DNA of 64,000 bases from Phoronis australis. Its lineage: Eukaryota; Phoronida; Phoronidae. Numbering within the stretch: position 1 is the stretch's first letter; each line of letters starts with the position of its first letter. A program made the position numbers and the translations under genes. The stretch spans positions 66,631 to 130,630 of the forward strand of contig NMRA01000074.1 in assembly GCA_002633005.1 (NCBI GenBank). Reading direction: 5' to 3'. The notes under the pieces were generated by a model. It was not told where the DNA came from, made no database searches, and saw nothing but the letters and a program-made list of their open reading frames with translations. Below are positions 36,701 to 47,034 of this stretch, piece after piece.

Positions 36701-39700
36701 GAGAACTTGAATTTGCGAAAATGCAGATTTGCGAATCTATAGGCTCCTACTCGTGTTAGGTCGGGCGCCTTAGCAAATATTCCACCGCCTTCAGGGTACG
36801 GAGCTTAGCTGTTTGAAGCGAATATGCGAGTTCTTGTTTCGTTCACACCACCATAAAATGTTCAGAACAACAGTAACGGATTTAGGTTCCGTGGATGAAC
36901 CTGGAGCCTTTATGGGTAGATTTCCTTATTCAGTAAAAATAACGTCAATATGTGGGCACACGCTTTTTATGAATGCAGACATTGGTAACCGGAAACATGA
37001 AATGCGATAACACCAACAAAAAGCGAACTTTAAAATCATCCCACATGAAACGTTTAAGTTCACGGGGATTTACAAATCCCTAAACGCACTTGCTTAATTG
37101 TATGCAAAAAGTCCTGTAACAAGTTACATAATTAAAATGTTGCATTCTTACGGTAAGAAAGCAGTTCTGGCGGCGGCCAGATGTCTGACGAGCGTTGGTA
37201 TGTGAACAAAATTTCAAACGGCGTAACAGACGACAAACCTGTCTTATATTGGACGGCATGTGAACGCAGTATTGGTTTTGATTAAGCCCACCTACTGTCA
37301 CTGATAAACTTTCTCGTAAATTGTTCCTTACTCAGGTTAGAAGGGTTCCCCTGAAGAACCAACTGCCCACTTAGGTCAATACGGTTCATGGTCTCAAGCA
37401 ATAATGAACTTGTCAGTTTTATATTTAATAAGTAACAATGTCCACTGAAAGTCTTATAAAAGTGTTTGGAGTAAATCAAAAGGTATTTTTGACAAAAAGC
37501 GGATTAAAGGGACAATTTGCTGCTGTTTATCTGTCAATGTTGAATTCTTGACGAAAGCTCTTTGGGATTTAAGAACATTACCACGGTCACCCAATGTTAA
37601 ACTGTTGTCGAAGTACACTCTTTCGCAGTGCTACGAAAGGTAGCACTGTGGAATGTTGTTTACCATGGCTTCTCATTGGTTTAAGTAATTAAACCAACGT
37701 CACAACATTCAGTCATTCCACTTGGTTGAAATCTGGGAAACCCCTTTCGGTTTACTGTTACGTAGTATGGCAACGACCTCCATCATGTTTCCACAGGGCC
37801 ACTTTTCAGTGTAGGTGGCGCTGTGTCAGAGGATACTGTCGAAGGAGCAGGCAACTCAAGTCACGGGCAATGCGTACATGTGCCATTTTTTGAATTCGCA
37901 ATTTTAGGTTGGCCAACCTCAGTGAAAACTGAAAGGTTTTCCTGAGTCGCTCGCTGATGGTTTTGATGTTCTTGTTGATAACTGAAATAGAACCCCCTCA
38001 CAGAAAGGACTTGTCTCTATTACGAGGCCGATTTGATGAGATTGAAAGGGATACTTTGGTCGTTATTTTAACCAGCCAAACAACTTTAATCAAAAAGAAG
38101 AAGCGCGTTTATGATCGAATGAGCGACACCGCACCAAGCTGAAGTTATGCTGAGCGTAAGTCTATGTACAAAACAACAGACCTCGGGACTTTACAAGGCG
38201 ATCACGGGATACAATTAAACCAATAACCGTAGAACAAAGAGGGTAACTGACTCGAAAACCCAAAGGATATGATAATGAGGACCAAGCAGTATAGCTTACA
38301 TAAAATAATTTCATACTTAATTGCGAAGCGATACCGAAGATAGTTTACAGTGACGACGAGCAGGTGAGAAAAAAGGTCATATATATTACGACAAACTAAA
38401 CTACTACAGATAACGAGAAATACAAAAGTTATACAATGTGTTGACCTCATTGTAAAGGTGAGTGACAATCTGCCACAGATGCAGCAGAAGGATGCATCCG
38501 CCCACCCAAAGGAGAGCGAGCGAGACTGACAAAAGTAGCATGAGTAAAAGGGGCTAAAAATAGTGACAAGAATAAGAGATATACTAACATGGTATGAGAC
38601 AATTGGGCAGCATGACAATAAAGAAGTATAGACCCTTACAAAAATGAACTTAAGTTTTTCGCTGAAAACTTAAGTTTTTGGCGGAAAAACTTAAGTTTTT
38701 GAAAAATAACTTAAGTTTTCTCTGAAAAACTTAAGTTCTTATGAAAAACTTAAGTTTTTGAAAGAAACTTAAGTTTTAAAAACTTAAGTTTTTCTTCAAA
38801 AACTTAAGTTTTTCAAGGCCATCTTAAGTTTTTCAGAGAACTTAAGTTTTTCAGGAAACTTAAGTTTTTCAGAGCATAAAACTTAAGTTTTCATAAATAA
38901 ACTTAAGTTTTTAGAAAAACTTAAGTTTTTCGAAAAACTTAAGTTTTTCTAATTACAAAAACTTAAGTTTTCTGATAACTTAAGTTTTTCTGATAACTTA
39001 AGTTTTTCCAAGTATAAAAACTTAAGTTTTTAGAAAACTTAAGTTCTTCTAATTACAAAAACTTAAGTTTTCTGATAACTTAAGTTTTTCTGATAACTTA
39101 CATTTTCCAATCCTAAAAACTTAAGTCTTCCCATAGTTAATGTTTATCAGTTTAAAAATTTTTATGTATGTAAAATGTGAGTTATCTGATAACTATAAGG
39201 TTTCTATGTAATCAGAATTTACATTTTCAGATTTTGAGAACTTTTTTATTTGAAGATGTTACACTTGCTTTAAAAGAACAAATTAAACCATATAGGAATT
39301 TTATAACTTGTTTATTTCCAAATGGAAACATACGTACACACCCATGCAATATTAAAAAAATGAGCTTTGCGTCTGCAAGTCATATACTTGCTACAGAGAA
39401 GTCATTGACATTATCAATGCTGCCTTGTAAATTAAAATACAACATCTGAATTTTCCTCTTAATTGTGCAGTTACAATACTCAGCACCTGGATCAGTTTCA
39501 GTTGTAAAATAAACTTTTTGTACAAAGACAGCTAATTTAAAGATTTCAGAAAATCAGTTCTCGAGCTATTGACAAAATACACATTGTAACCAAAATTTCA
39601 GTCACATAACATGAATATGACCAATAAAAGTGCAGCGAGAAATAAGTCAACTGTCTGATCAATGAAATGCCATTACATAGGTACTCTATAGCCAATTCCA

Positions 39701-41228
39701 CAAGCTAATCTTACATAGGTACTATATAGCCAATTCCACAAGCTAATCTTACATAGGTACTATATAGCCAATTCCACAAGCTAATCTTACATAGATACTA
39801 TATATCCAATTCCACAAGCTAATCTTTAGAAAGTCACCAAAACAATTTAACATAGTTTTGCTAAGTAGTAAATAAAAACCAGGTATCTGTCCACAAATGG
39901 AGACATACTTTGAAGAAAATCTCTGAATATCAGGATGTGAACGACTATATATAATCTGGTTTTGGTGAACTCTGCAGTTTTACCTCCAATGCTGGATAGC
40001 TTCACGGAATTGGCAAAGTAATACATATTATGTGACATTTCACTGAAAATTTGGAAGAGATCTTGCAGGTTCGATGACGGAATATTTTCATTTCATCTTA
40101 GTTTGGTGTAGGGTAATATGTCGTTCAAAATAGTTTGGAACCATTTCTTAATATAAGTTAGTAAAACCCCATAGTCAAAATGCATAAATATTAACTTCCC
40201 TCTGCATACATTTTGCGAATTCGCAGGTTTTCTCACATAATGCCTCTTAAGTTCAACTAAAGCTACTCCAGTTCTACCATGTTGGGCATATCAACCAAAA
40301 ACATTTGTCCACCCTTTACAAACTTTACACACTTTCCAATTATTTGGCTTGGTTTAATTGCCAAGGCAGCCCGTGATTCACTAACCTCACTCATAAAGTC
40401 TGAGACAATATTAAACTCTGTACACTTAAAGACTTCAGAATTAACGACAAGGTGTCGAAATCATGGTAACTGAAACCTAAGAGGAATATAAAGCTAACAC
40501 GAATAGATAATAACCAAGAATTATACATAAGGTAACGTACTCAACCGATAAAAAGCATGCTGTCTACATTGGTATAAGTAAACAGAAATAGTGACACGTA
40601 TAGACACAATTACATACAGATAACTAACAGCAAACGAAGGCACTGTTAAAAGGAAACCTATATAACTTATGGTAAAAACTGCTTGTTACATAGTAACCTG
40701 TGATAGGGCATGAGGTAAAGCAACAACAATTATAAAAGGGATTGGAAAGAGTGCCCGAGAGGGAGAACACCGAAAAGGTTAGTTGTAAAGGCACAACAAT
40801 GAAAATGGAGAGTGAGTGAAGCAGGACACCGGCAATACAGGCGCCCTAGGGTGAACAATGGGGGTGAGTGGATAGGACACTAGCAATACAGTTGCCCATG
40901 AACGGGACACTGGCAATACTGATGTCTCTTTGATGAAAGGGGGTGGTGAGTGAGACGGGGCCACTGGCAATACAGTGGCCCCGTTGTGGAGAAACGGTGT
41001 AAGGGGGTTAAGCAGCTACACGTGTTGTTTCAGTGTGAACTAGCTTCGGTATCGCTTCGCAGTTAGTGCATATAAAGTGGCTTACCTGAATTTTGTAGTG
41101 GCTGCTAAAAACACAGAGGCCAGCGAATGAAAGGAAAGTGGTATAGCATAAAGGCACAATAAACTATAAAGTCGAAGTTGATAAAATCCATAGTTGCCTA
41201 GCTCTGTCAGGACGTCGTCAAAATTCAT
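24762..41228 (-). CDS. SLC22 family organic ion transporter, ten exons
   Basis: Exons in order: 41228-41086, 34661-34421, 33277-33174, 31249-31095, 30068-29900, 29122-29041, 28663-28515, 27976-27756, 27422-27241, 25097-24762. All junctions are GT/AG and phases join without error. The 104, 155 and 169-nt exons match my recollection of conserved SLC22 exon sizes. The product starts NFDDVLTELGNYGFYQLR (SLC22 N-terminus, TM1). A large extracellular loop (about residues 44-133) follows, with conserved cysteines 49, 85, 111 and 133 and sequons NQT63, NAS71, NAT104. Then come ADSIGRK (MFS loop 2-3), IRDWR, PESPRWLLSKGRRKEA, WIGRK, ELYPTVARN and LPETKGRKMPETIED. It would be a 12-TM plasma-membrane MFS carrier for organic cations or zwitterions; the substrate is not predictable. 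Reading the last exon to its stop gives 593 residues with an odd Cys/His microsatellite tail. A donor at 24962 (GTGAGA) may instead lead to an unseen final exon. Confidence 0.92.
24833..24880. repeat. TGTATGCA/CACACATA microsatellite
   Basis: Interspersed TGTA, TGCA and ACACAT units. If the terminal SLC22 exon is not spliced at 24962, this tract encodes the unusual Tyr/Cys/His-rich tail. Confidence 0.8.
25279..25625. mobile_element. Foldback MITE in the last SLC22 intron
   Basis: The left arm 25279-25430 starts AAGGTACCTAAACTACACG. The right arm 25455-25625 ends CGTGTAGTTTAGGTACCTT, its complement. Both arms are built of degenerate units of about 24 nt such as ACGGACTCATAAACACG. The centre is about 25 nt. 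No coding capacity. Confidence 0.8.
26429..26464. repeat. Short perfect hairpin
   Basis: ATTTGTAGAGCTTGTTT pairs with AAACAAGCTCTACAAAT around a two-base loop. It is 36 nt in total, in the last SLC22 intron. Confidence 0.85.
26887..26944. repeat. Hairpin with arms of about 27 nt
   Basis: AAGGGCAAG then TTCGTCGAGTTTT pairs with AAAACTCGACGAA then CTTGCCCTT, with one or two bulges and a loop of about two bases. It lies in the last SLC22 intron. The stem is shorter than a typical pre-miRNA. Confidence 0.75.
30196..30324. mobile_element. Hairpin MITE in an SLC22 intron
   Basis: Ends ACTTCGCCGG and CCGGCGAAGT are inverted. Subterminal GGTCAACCGG and GATTGG are mirrored by GACCCGGT and CCAATC. 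About 129 bp with an unpaired centre. It lies just upstream of the 29900-30068 exon on the gene strand. Confidence 0.65.
34861..35042. repeat. Tandem repeat, about 60-nt unit, three copies
   Basis: AAACACAAGCGAAGTCTCGG, AAACACGACAGAAGTCTCGG and GACACGAGCGAAGTGTGGGT each precede TCGTAATTAC or TCGTACTTAC. It lies in SLC22 intron 1, next to exon 2. Confidence 0.8.
36240..36400. repeat. Minisatellite, GAAAACGCAGACCT-like unit
   Basis: Repeated (G/A)CAGACCTCGNA and GAAAACGNAGACCT units with a period of 16-18 nt, in SLC22 intron 1. Confidence 0.7.
37615..37840. repeat. Dispersed repeat, copy 1
   Basis: 37620-37765 (GCACTGTGGAATGTTGTTTA, CCATTCCACTTGGTTGAAA, GGGAAACCCCTTTC) matches 61898-62037 at most positions. 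37811-37836 (TAGGTGGCGCTGTGTCAGAG) is the complement of a block at 21569. It begins with a small palindrome, GTGCTACGAAAGGTAGCAC. Confidence 0.75.
38646..39127. repeat. Array of about 24 AAAAACTTAAGTTTTT palindromes
   Basis: I count about 24 CTTAAG cores in roughly 480 nt. Most sit inside AAAAACTTAAGTTTTT or a one- or two-base variant; the full form is its own reverse complement. Spacers are irregular (about 3-17 nt), AT-rich and not homogenised, except TCTGATAA and TCTAATTACAAAA, which recur near the right end. It lies in SLC22 intron 1 on the sense-antisense-neutral axis. It is not a conventional tandem repeat, since the core is conserved and the spacing is not. Confidence 0.9.
39673..39826. 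repeat. Four copies of a 38-bp tandem repeat
   Basis: Copies begin at 39673, 39711, 39749 and 39787. Each reads TTACATAGGTACTATATAG and onward to CCACAAGCTAATC, with one to three substitutions. It lies in SLC22 intron 1. Confidence 0.95.
40805..40990. repeat. Minisatellite, about 50-60-nt unit
   Basis: GGACACCGGCAATACAG, GGACACTAGCAATACAG, GGGACACTGGCAATACTG and GGGGCCACTGGCAATACAG recur, with GGGGGTGAGTG/GGTGAGTGAG between them. It lies in SLC22 intron 1 close to exon 1. Confidence 0.75.
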
Positions 41229-41688
41229 GTTGTCAGTCTTACTCACTTCGATGCACTCAAGTTCAGCTTAATCTTATCACAGTTAAAAACGGTCTGTCAG
41301 TCAAGGGTCTGGTAACCCTTGCGCAAGTCCACTACCACTAAAAACAAGAACCCCAAACATTATACATCTGAAAAAATGATAACCTTTCGTGTCGCCTCGT
41401 TTTATTCATTCATTTTTTTCTTTTCGCGGTAATCTACGTGTACAACGAACAATGAGAGAGGTATAAGAAAAGTGTCATAAGTAAACCTCATACGAAAGTT
41501 GGAACAAAGCACTTCGCTACGTCAACAGATGAACGTTGATTTACTTATAAGTAAGACTTAAAGTATTGTTCATAGGCCCGCGGTGGAAGTGTACGAAAAA
41601 TGTCTAGGGGCTTAGCTAATTCAAGTTACGTAAGCACGAGTCCAAAGTCGTGGTTAAAGGCGATCGTTTAGTTTGTAGTGACCTGAAA
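41229..41688. promoter_or_regulatory. Divergent intergenic region (putative shared promoter)
   Basis: 460 nt separate the SLC22 ATG (41228, minus) from the P2RX7-like ATG (41689, plus). No clear TATA box is placed correctly for either. Assignment as a bidirectional promoter rests only on the head-to-head arrangement. Confidence 0.35.
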
Positions 41689-42688
41689 ATGGCTGGAGTC
41701 GGCGACCCCTATCACAGTGACCGTAGTGACGTGAGTGACAGAGACAGTGTTCATAGCAGTGGTGACGAGCAATTTTTTCACGCGGACAGTCAGTGGGTGG
41801 AATGTTTGAGCCCGAGTATAATGAGGCAGAGTACGCACATGCACAGGCAGCTGTTGATAGGAATGAGGCAGAGACTGAGGACATACATGGTTGTACCTAT
41901 TTTATTGTCTGCCTTACACCGATCTGTATTTTGACTTTTCACTCTCAGCAACACATCCCTACCTGCCTACTGGTACTTGGAGAGAACACTTCGGCCGGCA
42001 TGTGCTGCTCAAGATTGTAGAATTGCCCCACTTTTGTTTACCCACCATAGTTTTCCCGCGACGTTCAGCCCACTGCAGTAGCGTATTCCTCACGATTTCA
42101 CATTCCGGTTCTTTTATGACTAAAAATGCACCCTACTTCAAGGCTTTTGGTGCGAAATGGACCCTGCCACATTTTTGTTTTTCACTCAAAAAGTGACTCT
42201 CTTCAGTGGCTCTGGCACATCTGTAGAGTACGTTCCCTGGGGCACTTCTAAAGTCTGTTTCTTCAGTTATTATTTTATTATTATTAGTCTGATGAACAAT
42301 TTTTATTTTGGTCGCATTCAGTAAAAAAGCCGATTGAGGTTTTTAAACAACGCTGCTAATTTCGCACTGAAGAGAGGCCCCGTCTTATAAGCGAGGTCTT
42401 GTAATCGAGAATTTAGAATTTACAGTATTTTTGCAAATACATTGTTGGTGGTGAATGATGACATTACACATAGAGGGGGGGTGTGGCCTATCGAGTAATA
42501 TTTGACATTACACATAGAGGGGGGGTGTGGCCTATCGAGTAATATTTGAGTGGTTGCAACGAGGAAATAAGTTGGGGCGCAAAGGGAGAACAGCGCTGCC
42601 TTCTTGCCTTGTGATGGCAATCCGGGATCGTTATCCGGCAGAGGACCACTACACTGGATTTCGTTTGGCCGATTTGCACTTTGAGTAA
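41689..42688 (+). pseudogene. P2RX7-C-like domain gene, incomplete or decayed
   Basis: The 5' exon starts at ATG 41689 (GAAAATGG context) and encodes an acidic, Ser/Asp-rich leader (DRSDVSDRDSVHSSGDEQFF). One base must be gained near the T6 run at 41773-41778 to read on into GGMFEPEYNEAEYAHAQAAV and ETED. The last exon, 42518-42688, encodes VAYRVIFEWLQRGNKLGRKG, then ALPSCLVMAIRDRYP, YTGFR and a TAA. FEPEY near the start and AYR-LG-R-LPSC-IR-YP-Y-GF at the end are the hallmarks of the P2X7 cytoplasmic ballast-like domain found in many stand-alone invertebrate proteins. The central cysteine-rich Zn-binding part is not found between them. That gap, plus the frameshift, suggests a pseudogene or an unresolved middle exon. 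Confidence 0.6.
42459..42546. repeat. 44-bp tandem duplication across a splice acceptor
   Basis: The unit begins TGACATTACACATAGAGGGG and ends GTAATATT. It occurs at 42459-42502 and 42503-42546, identical. Each copy carries the ACACATAG acceptor and the first codons of the last P2RX7-like exon. Confidence 0.95.
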
Positions 42689-42699
42689 ACAGTTATCGT

Positions 42700-43200
42700 C
42701 GGACAAATTACCTAGAGTATTTTTACATTTTACTGGATATTCTGAACCTGGAAGGAAGTGACATTCATTTATTGCCGAAGTGATCAATTTCACTTTGAGA
42801 ACTACTATATGTTGAAGTCATACTGGGAAATTACAGGCTCTTATTCAGTAAGAACATTTTCATTCTCACATTGTTCATAGAAGTCGAGTGGAGTAGTTTC
42901 CAAAAATGTTGACAAAATCTCTACTCATCTAAACTTGGCGACATTTTGGAGGAAATAGTTTCGAGAAATTTTCAGATGATTTAATTAACTTTATTTCCTG
43001 ATGTTTTCTTCGAGACCTTTGCCACAACTGTGATGAAGTTAGACCAATCTCGACGCTAGTCATCTACTTTTTTGAAAACTACTATACGTGAAAATGTGAA
43101 AGAGACTGCAGAATTCAACAAGCTGAATTGAGTGTTCTCACAGATCACACACAAAAGTAGTCATACGTTATACTTATATTCTCAAGATGACTCGAATCAA
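42700..43200. other. No gene recognised
   Basis: AT-rich spacer between the P2RX7-like exon and the 3' part of the THAP model. Only short open frames. Confidence 0.4.
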
Positions 43201-43209
43201 TAACGAAGC

Positions 43210-43887
43210 TTACAAATATTGAAAAACTAGCTTACAGAAAATATAGTGGAACTTGCTTGACAACATGACAGTTTCCAGTGCTTTGTTGACTTTCAAAATA
43301 CACGTTTCGCCTGGTTTCATCAAACTAAATGTACAACTGTCCTCCTCACTGCGTGTCGAACTGGGCCTGTAATCACTCGCACTACTCAACATCGCTGCAG
43401 GGCTGCTTACAGGCTCTGGTCTAGAGAAAACAGGACAGGGCAAATCACTGCTAGTTCAAGGAATTGCACGTCATGGGGTACGTTCGGAGACAAGGGTTAC
43501 AGTAGATGAAGTGCTTGCAGTCACTGTAGTGCCCAAAGCTCGCGATGCTTCTCCCTTCAAAAATGCATCTCTCGGGGGTGGCGACGGGGAATTGCCGGGA
43601 ATCAACAGCGACTGTACGGCACCCTTTTTCAGGCGTTGTTTTGCAGGGACCTTCATCAATTCAGCGTGCATATCTCTTTCGTAATCCGACGGCAGAAAAT
43701 GCTTGCAACACACTCGGTAATTCTCCACTGCTTCGTACGTTACGCGAATGGGTAACGCTGCGTTCTATACACGAAAGAGCCAAATACGGCGATGTGTGTC
43801 ATCTTTCTGAAAGCGATGTAATGGTACACCCAGAGTGCGCGTGAGACGATAATCAGTATATCCCGGTACACAGCAACTGTGTGGCAT
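43210..43887 (-). pseudogene. THAP zinc-finger protein with in-frame TAG
   Basis: From ATG at 43887 the minus strand encodes PHSCCVPGYTDYR, LHRFQKDDTHRRIWLFRV, a TAG, then NAALPIRVTYEAVENYRVCC, KHFLPSDYE and LKKGAVQSL. This is a THAP domain: C-x2-4-C (CCVPGY), HRFP-like, W, then C-x2-H (CCKH), and a basic post-domain. The TAG lies in the same frame and is one transition from CAG, so a single nonsense change splits an otherwise intact domain. The frame closes at 43471. A possible next exon starts at 43427 after TTTTCTCTAG and reads PEPVSSPAAMLSSASDYRPS onward to 43210. THAP domains bind DNA and occur both in host regulators and in P-element/Kolobok-type transposases. No catalytic domain is visible. 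Confidence 0.65.
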
Positions 43888-43899
43888 GTTGACTGATCA

Positions 43900-45285
43900 G
43901 TAAACAAAACCAAACGACGACCTAACTTATCACAATCGAAGTAGAATGATGACTGACTCGACAGCTCCCACAGTCAGACTATAATTATGAAAATAATTGG
44001 CGCCTGATTCTTGACTCCCTAAACGTCACTCCCGGAGTGGGGAGGGTCTATTTATTCCCTTACGAGAAGCTGTAATTAACTGAAAAATATGTCTGGGATA
44101 ATCAACGAACTTTATTTTTACTAAAAATGACATGCAAAAGGTTGCCTTCGCCTTTAAGCGGCCGGTGTGGTTGTACTTTTAGACAAAGCAGGGCTCCTTT
44201 AATCTAAGATTAAACTAGTTTGTAGATTTCTCAAAATTAAACTTTGAATGTATTGAAAGGACTATCGAGTTCGTTTGTGCAAGGACTTTCCCGTTTATGA
44301 CCAATTCGTGAGCTCCTAACTTAATGTAAAAAGCAACATCGAGGTCAACTGCATTCACGTTCACAGAACTGTGTATTTGTTGTTAGCCTGTCCTTGATTG
44401 CGGGTACACTGGACCACCTTTTATTGGGGTAAAACACCTCCCCCGATCCACAGGCAAGGCATTATGATTAAATTCGTCATGTTATACAACTACAGGTGAT
44501 GAGTACAATTCCTCGAAGTTCACGGCATAAGTGATGCTGTATTTCACCGATAGTTTTCATGTGAAGAAATTTGCAGACTTTTAGGTTGAAATGTTCAATT
44601 GTAGAATTTAACGCTCTTGTTGTAAAACACGATTTTTTAGAAAAAAGCGGTGTTACGAGATAGAATGTCGCCACAGACATGGGGGAAACAATGTTATATG
44701 TAACAATCAATTTCATTAAAAAAATTGATGCAAACTTATCCCTTTTTTGGGAAAAAAGCAGTTCGACCAATACGTCCCCGTGTTGGACATATGGCAGGGC
44801 CGATACCGTTTATTACAAACGTTCCCTTCTGTGCTTTAAATGAGTGATTTCATATGTTACAAGTTACTAATCGGGGTTTGGATATCTTGTTGGTAAGCTT
44901 TTCAAAAATCATGCTCTATTACTTGCGCAGATGCTGTTTATAAAAAAACAGCGCGATATTATAATAAGAAACTGTACTGTTCTCTAAGCAGTGTCTATAC
45001 AAATAAAATAAGCAAAATGGCATGCTACAACGAAACTCCTACATGAACATGTACTTCGCGGGGTAGAGCTAAAAGCCACGATTGGTCGGCGAATTTGGTA
45101 GTGAATAGTAGATTTAAACGATGCTACGAGACGGACAGAACGACAGGCAGGCAGGCAGAAAACAAGGCAAGCACAAAAATACTATGAAGCAGACGTTGTC
45201 GGTTAATCCAAATGACGGATGAAATGTATTTGGCGTTGAAAATAAAATCAAAATGTAGTATACCCTCAAATCATTATTGTAATCA
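43900..45285. other. No gene recognised
   Basis: Short open frames only. GGCAGGCAGGCAG occurs at 45150. Confidence 0.4.
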
Positions 45286-45875
45286 GTACTAATAACTTTT
45301 TATTAGATGTCACTGTTGTGATCTCTCTTCAAAATGACCAAAGAAGTGTGAAGTGTAACTTGTTGCATTGTCTCTCGTCCGCAGAACAGCATCGCGCGCA
45401 TTCCATGAGTAAATGGTAACAGATATAAATTGGTACAATACCAATCGCCTTAATGACAATTGGCAAACAAAAGACATATCGAAGCACTTTGCGTCTCGAA
45501 ATTCTCCCTCTCCCAAAAAAATATTATCTTGGCCCGTTGCTGAGGTGTNGTCCGGGGAAGGAGGCCAAAAACGGCGGCTTAGCTAGTTGTCCCTTCCTGG
45601 TTATCTCTTCCTGGTACTAATAACTTTTTATTAGATATCACTGTTGTGATCTCTCTTCAAAATGACCAAAGAAGTGTGAAGTGTAACTTGTTGCATTGTC
45701 TCTCGTCCGCAGAACAGCATCGCGCGCATTCCATGAGTAAATGGTAACAGATATAAATTGGTACAATACCAATCGCCTTAATGACAATTGGCAAACAAAA
45801 GACATATCGAAGCACTTTGCGTCTCGAAATTCTCCCTCTCCCAAAAAATATTATCTTGGCCCGTTGCTGAGGTGT
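45286..45875. repeat. 263-bp direct duplication
   Basis: 45286-45548 and 45614-45875 are almost identical (one G/A change, one A missing from an A run). The offset is 328 nt. A single N at 45549 lies just after copy 1, and a 65-nt unrelated spacer follows. It is either a recent duplication or an assembly join of overlapping haplotypes. Confidence 0.95.
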
Positions 45876-45879
45876 TTGG

Positions 45880-47030
45880 GTTGGATTCGTTTCTTTTCAT
45901 TTAAAGGAGCATGCCAACCAGAAAAAACCTAATTTGTATCAAATTTGTATCAATTTAGATTGAGTAGTTCTACTCCATATCGACACGTACGGTTGCGTTA
46001 CCTGACACCTGACGGCAGACGGAGGTGTTGAAATTATCCAATGACGTCATCGGTTTCACACGCAGTCTGTTCAGCAGTTCACAACACGGGTTACTGGTGT
46101 CAGCTTATCGCTTGAAGTCATCGTTTAACACCAATAAATCATCAAACTTCGATGTAAAACCCTTAAAAATGCACCAAGTTCTTATAAAAACGTGTTGTTT
46201 TATTTCGCTCTTACGGATTTATTGGTATTTGGACACACCGTAGCCTACAAAGTTCGGCAGGCCAATAAGGTCCGTAGCGGGAGTTTGGGGTCTGTTCAGA
46301 GATAATTTCGAAGTATTTTCCGTGAGATACAGACAGGAGAACCTAGATCTGTGTTGTTTAGACTTGCGATTTGTTGAGTTCTAAACACAAAGCGCTTGTT
46401 AGCTTGGCCAGCGGCTCCGGAGCCCGATCATACCCGTCGCGGCCGGCCGCCGGGATTGACTCCGGCGTTATCCGGGCCAGGGTCTCGGAAACTGATCAGA
46501 CATCACGAACATAAACCAGCCAAAGTTCAGTGGAAACTAAACTTCCAGCCAAGAAAAAACTATACTAGTGAGTCAAAGTAATGTGCACCTGATTATGTTG
46601 GTGAATTAGCCACGAAACTGCAAATCTTTTTATTCGTCGGGGGCCGCGAATTCAGTTCCGCAGTTGGCCACAGCACCGTCAGGGCAGAAATTGTACATTG
46701 ACAATAATTTTTTGAGTAATGTAAATGTAAATAAAGATTCCCTTAAGACCTGGCCGTGGGATGGAAATCGAGTTGTTTCACAACAGTTTCTGTCAGAAAA
46801 CACGAAATTAGCATAAGCTCACACGGCCTAGGTGTCCCGTCAATTAGTTTTATTGCACCTAAACCGGGTAACGCAGTGATTTATTCATTGTTGGCTTTTC
46901 AAATCCACTCACGAACACTCCAAAGGCATTACAAATTGCATCTAATGAGACAGACGTTGTTTCAGTTTTATATAAGTATTGGTTAGGGTGAGAATATAAA
47001 TTTTGAAACAGAACGCTCAGTAATAAACGC
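45880..47030. other. No gene recognised
   Basis: Contains a GC-rich patch at 46410-46495 (CGCGGCCGGCCGCCGGG). Nothing codes recognisably. Confidence 0.4.
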
Positions 47031-47034
47031 CAAC

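Noticed and set aside
38202-38618. 138-codon minus-strand ORF with hydrophobic stretches
   Set aside because: It lies in SLC22 intron 1, has biased AT-rich codons and no splice or homology support.
38646-39127. CRISPR array
   Set aside because: Cores are short AT-rich palindromes with variable, very short spacers in an intron of an animal gene; no cas genes.
45310-45844. Two identical 68-residue minus-strand ORFs
   Set aside because: They are the two copies of the 263-bp duplication; no domain.
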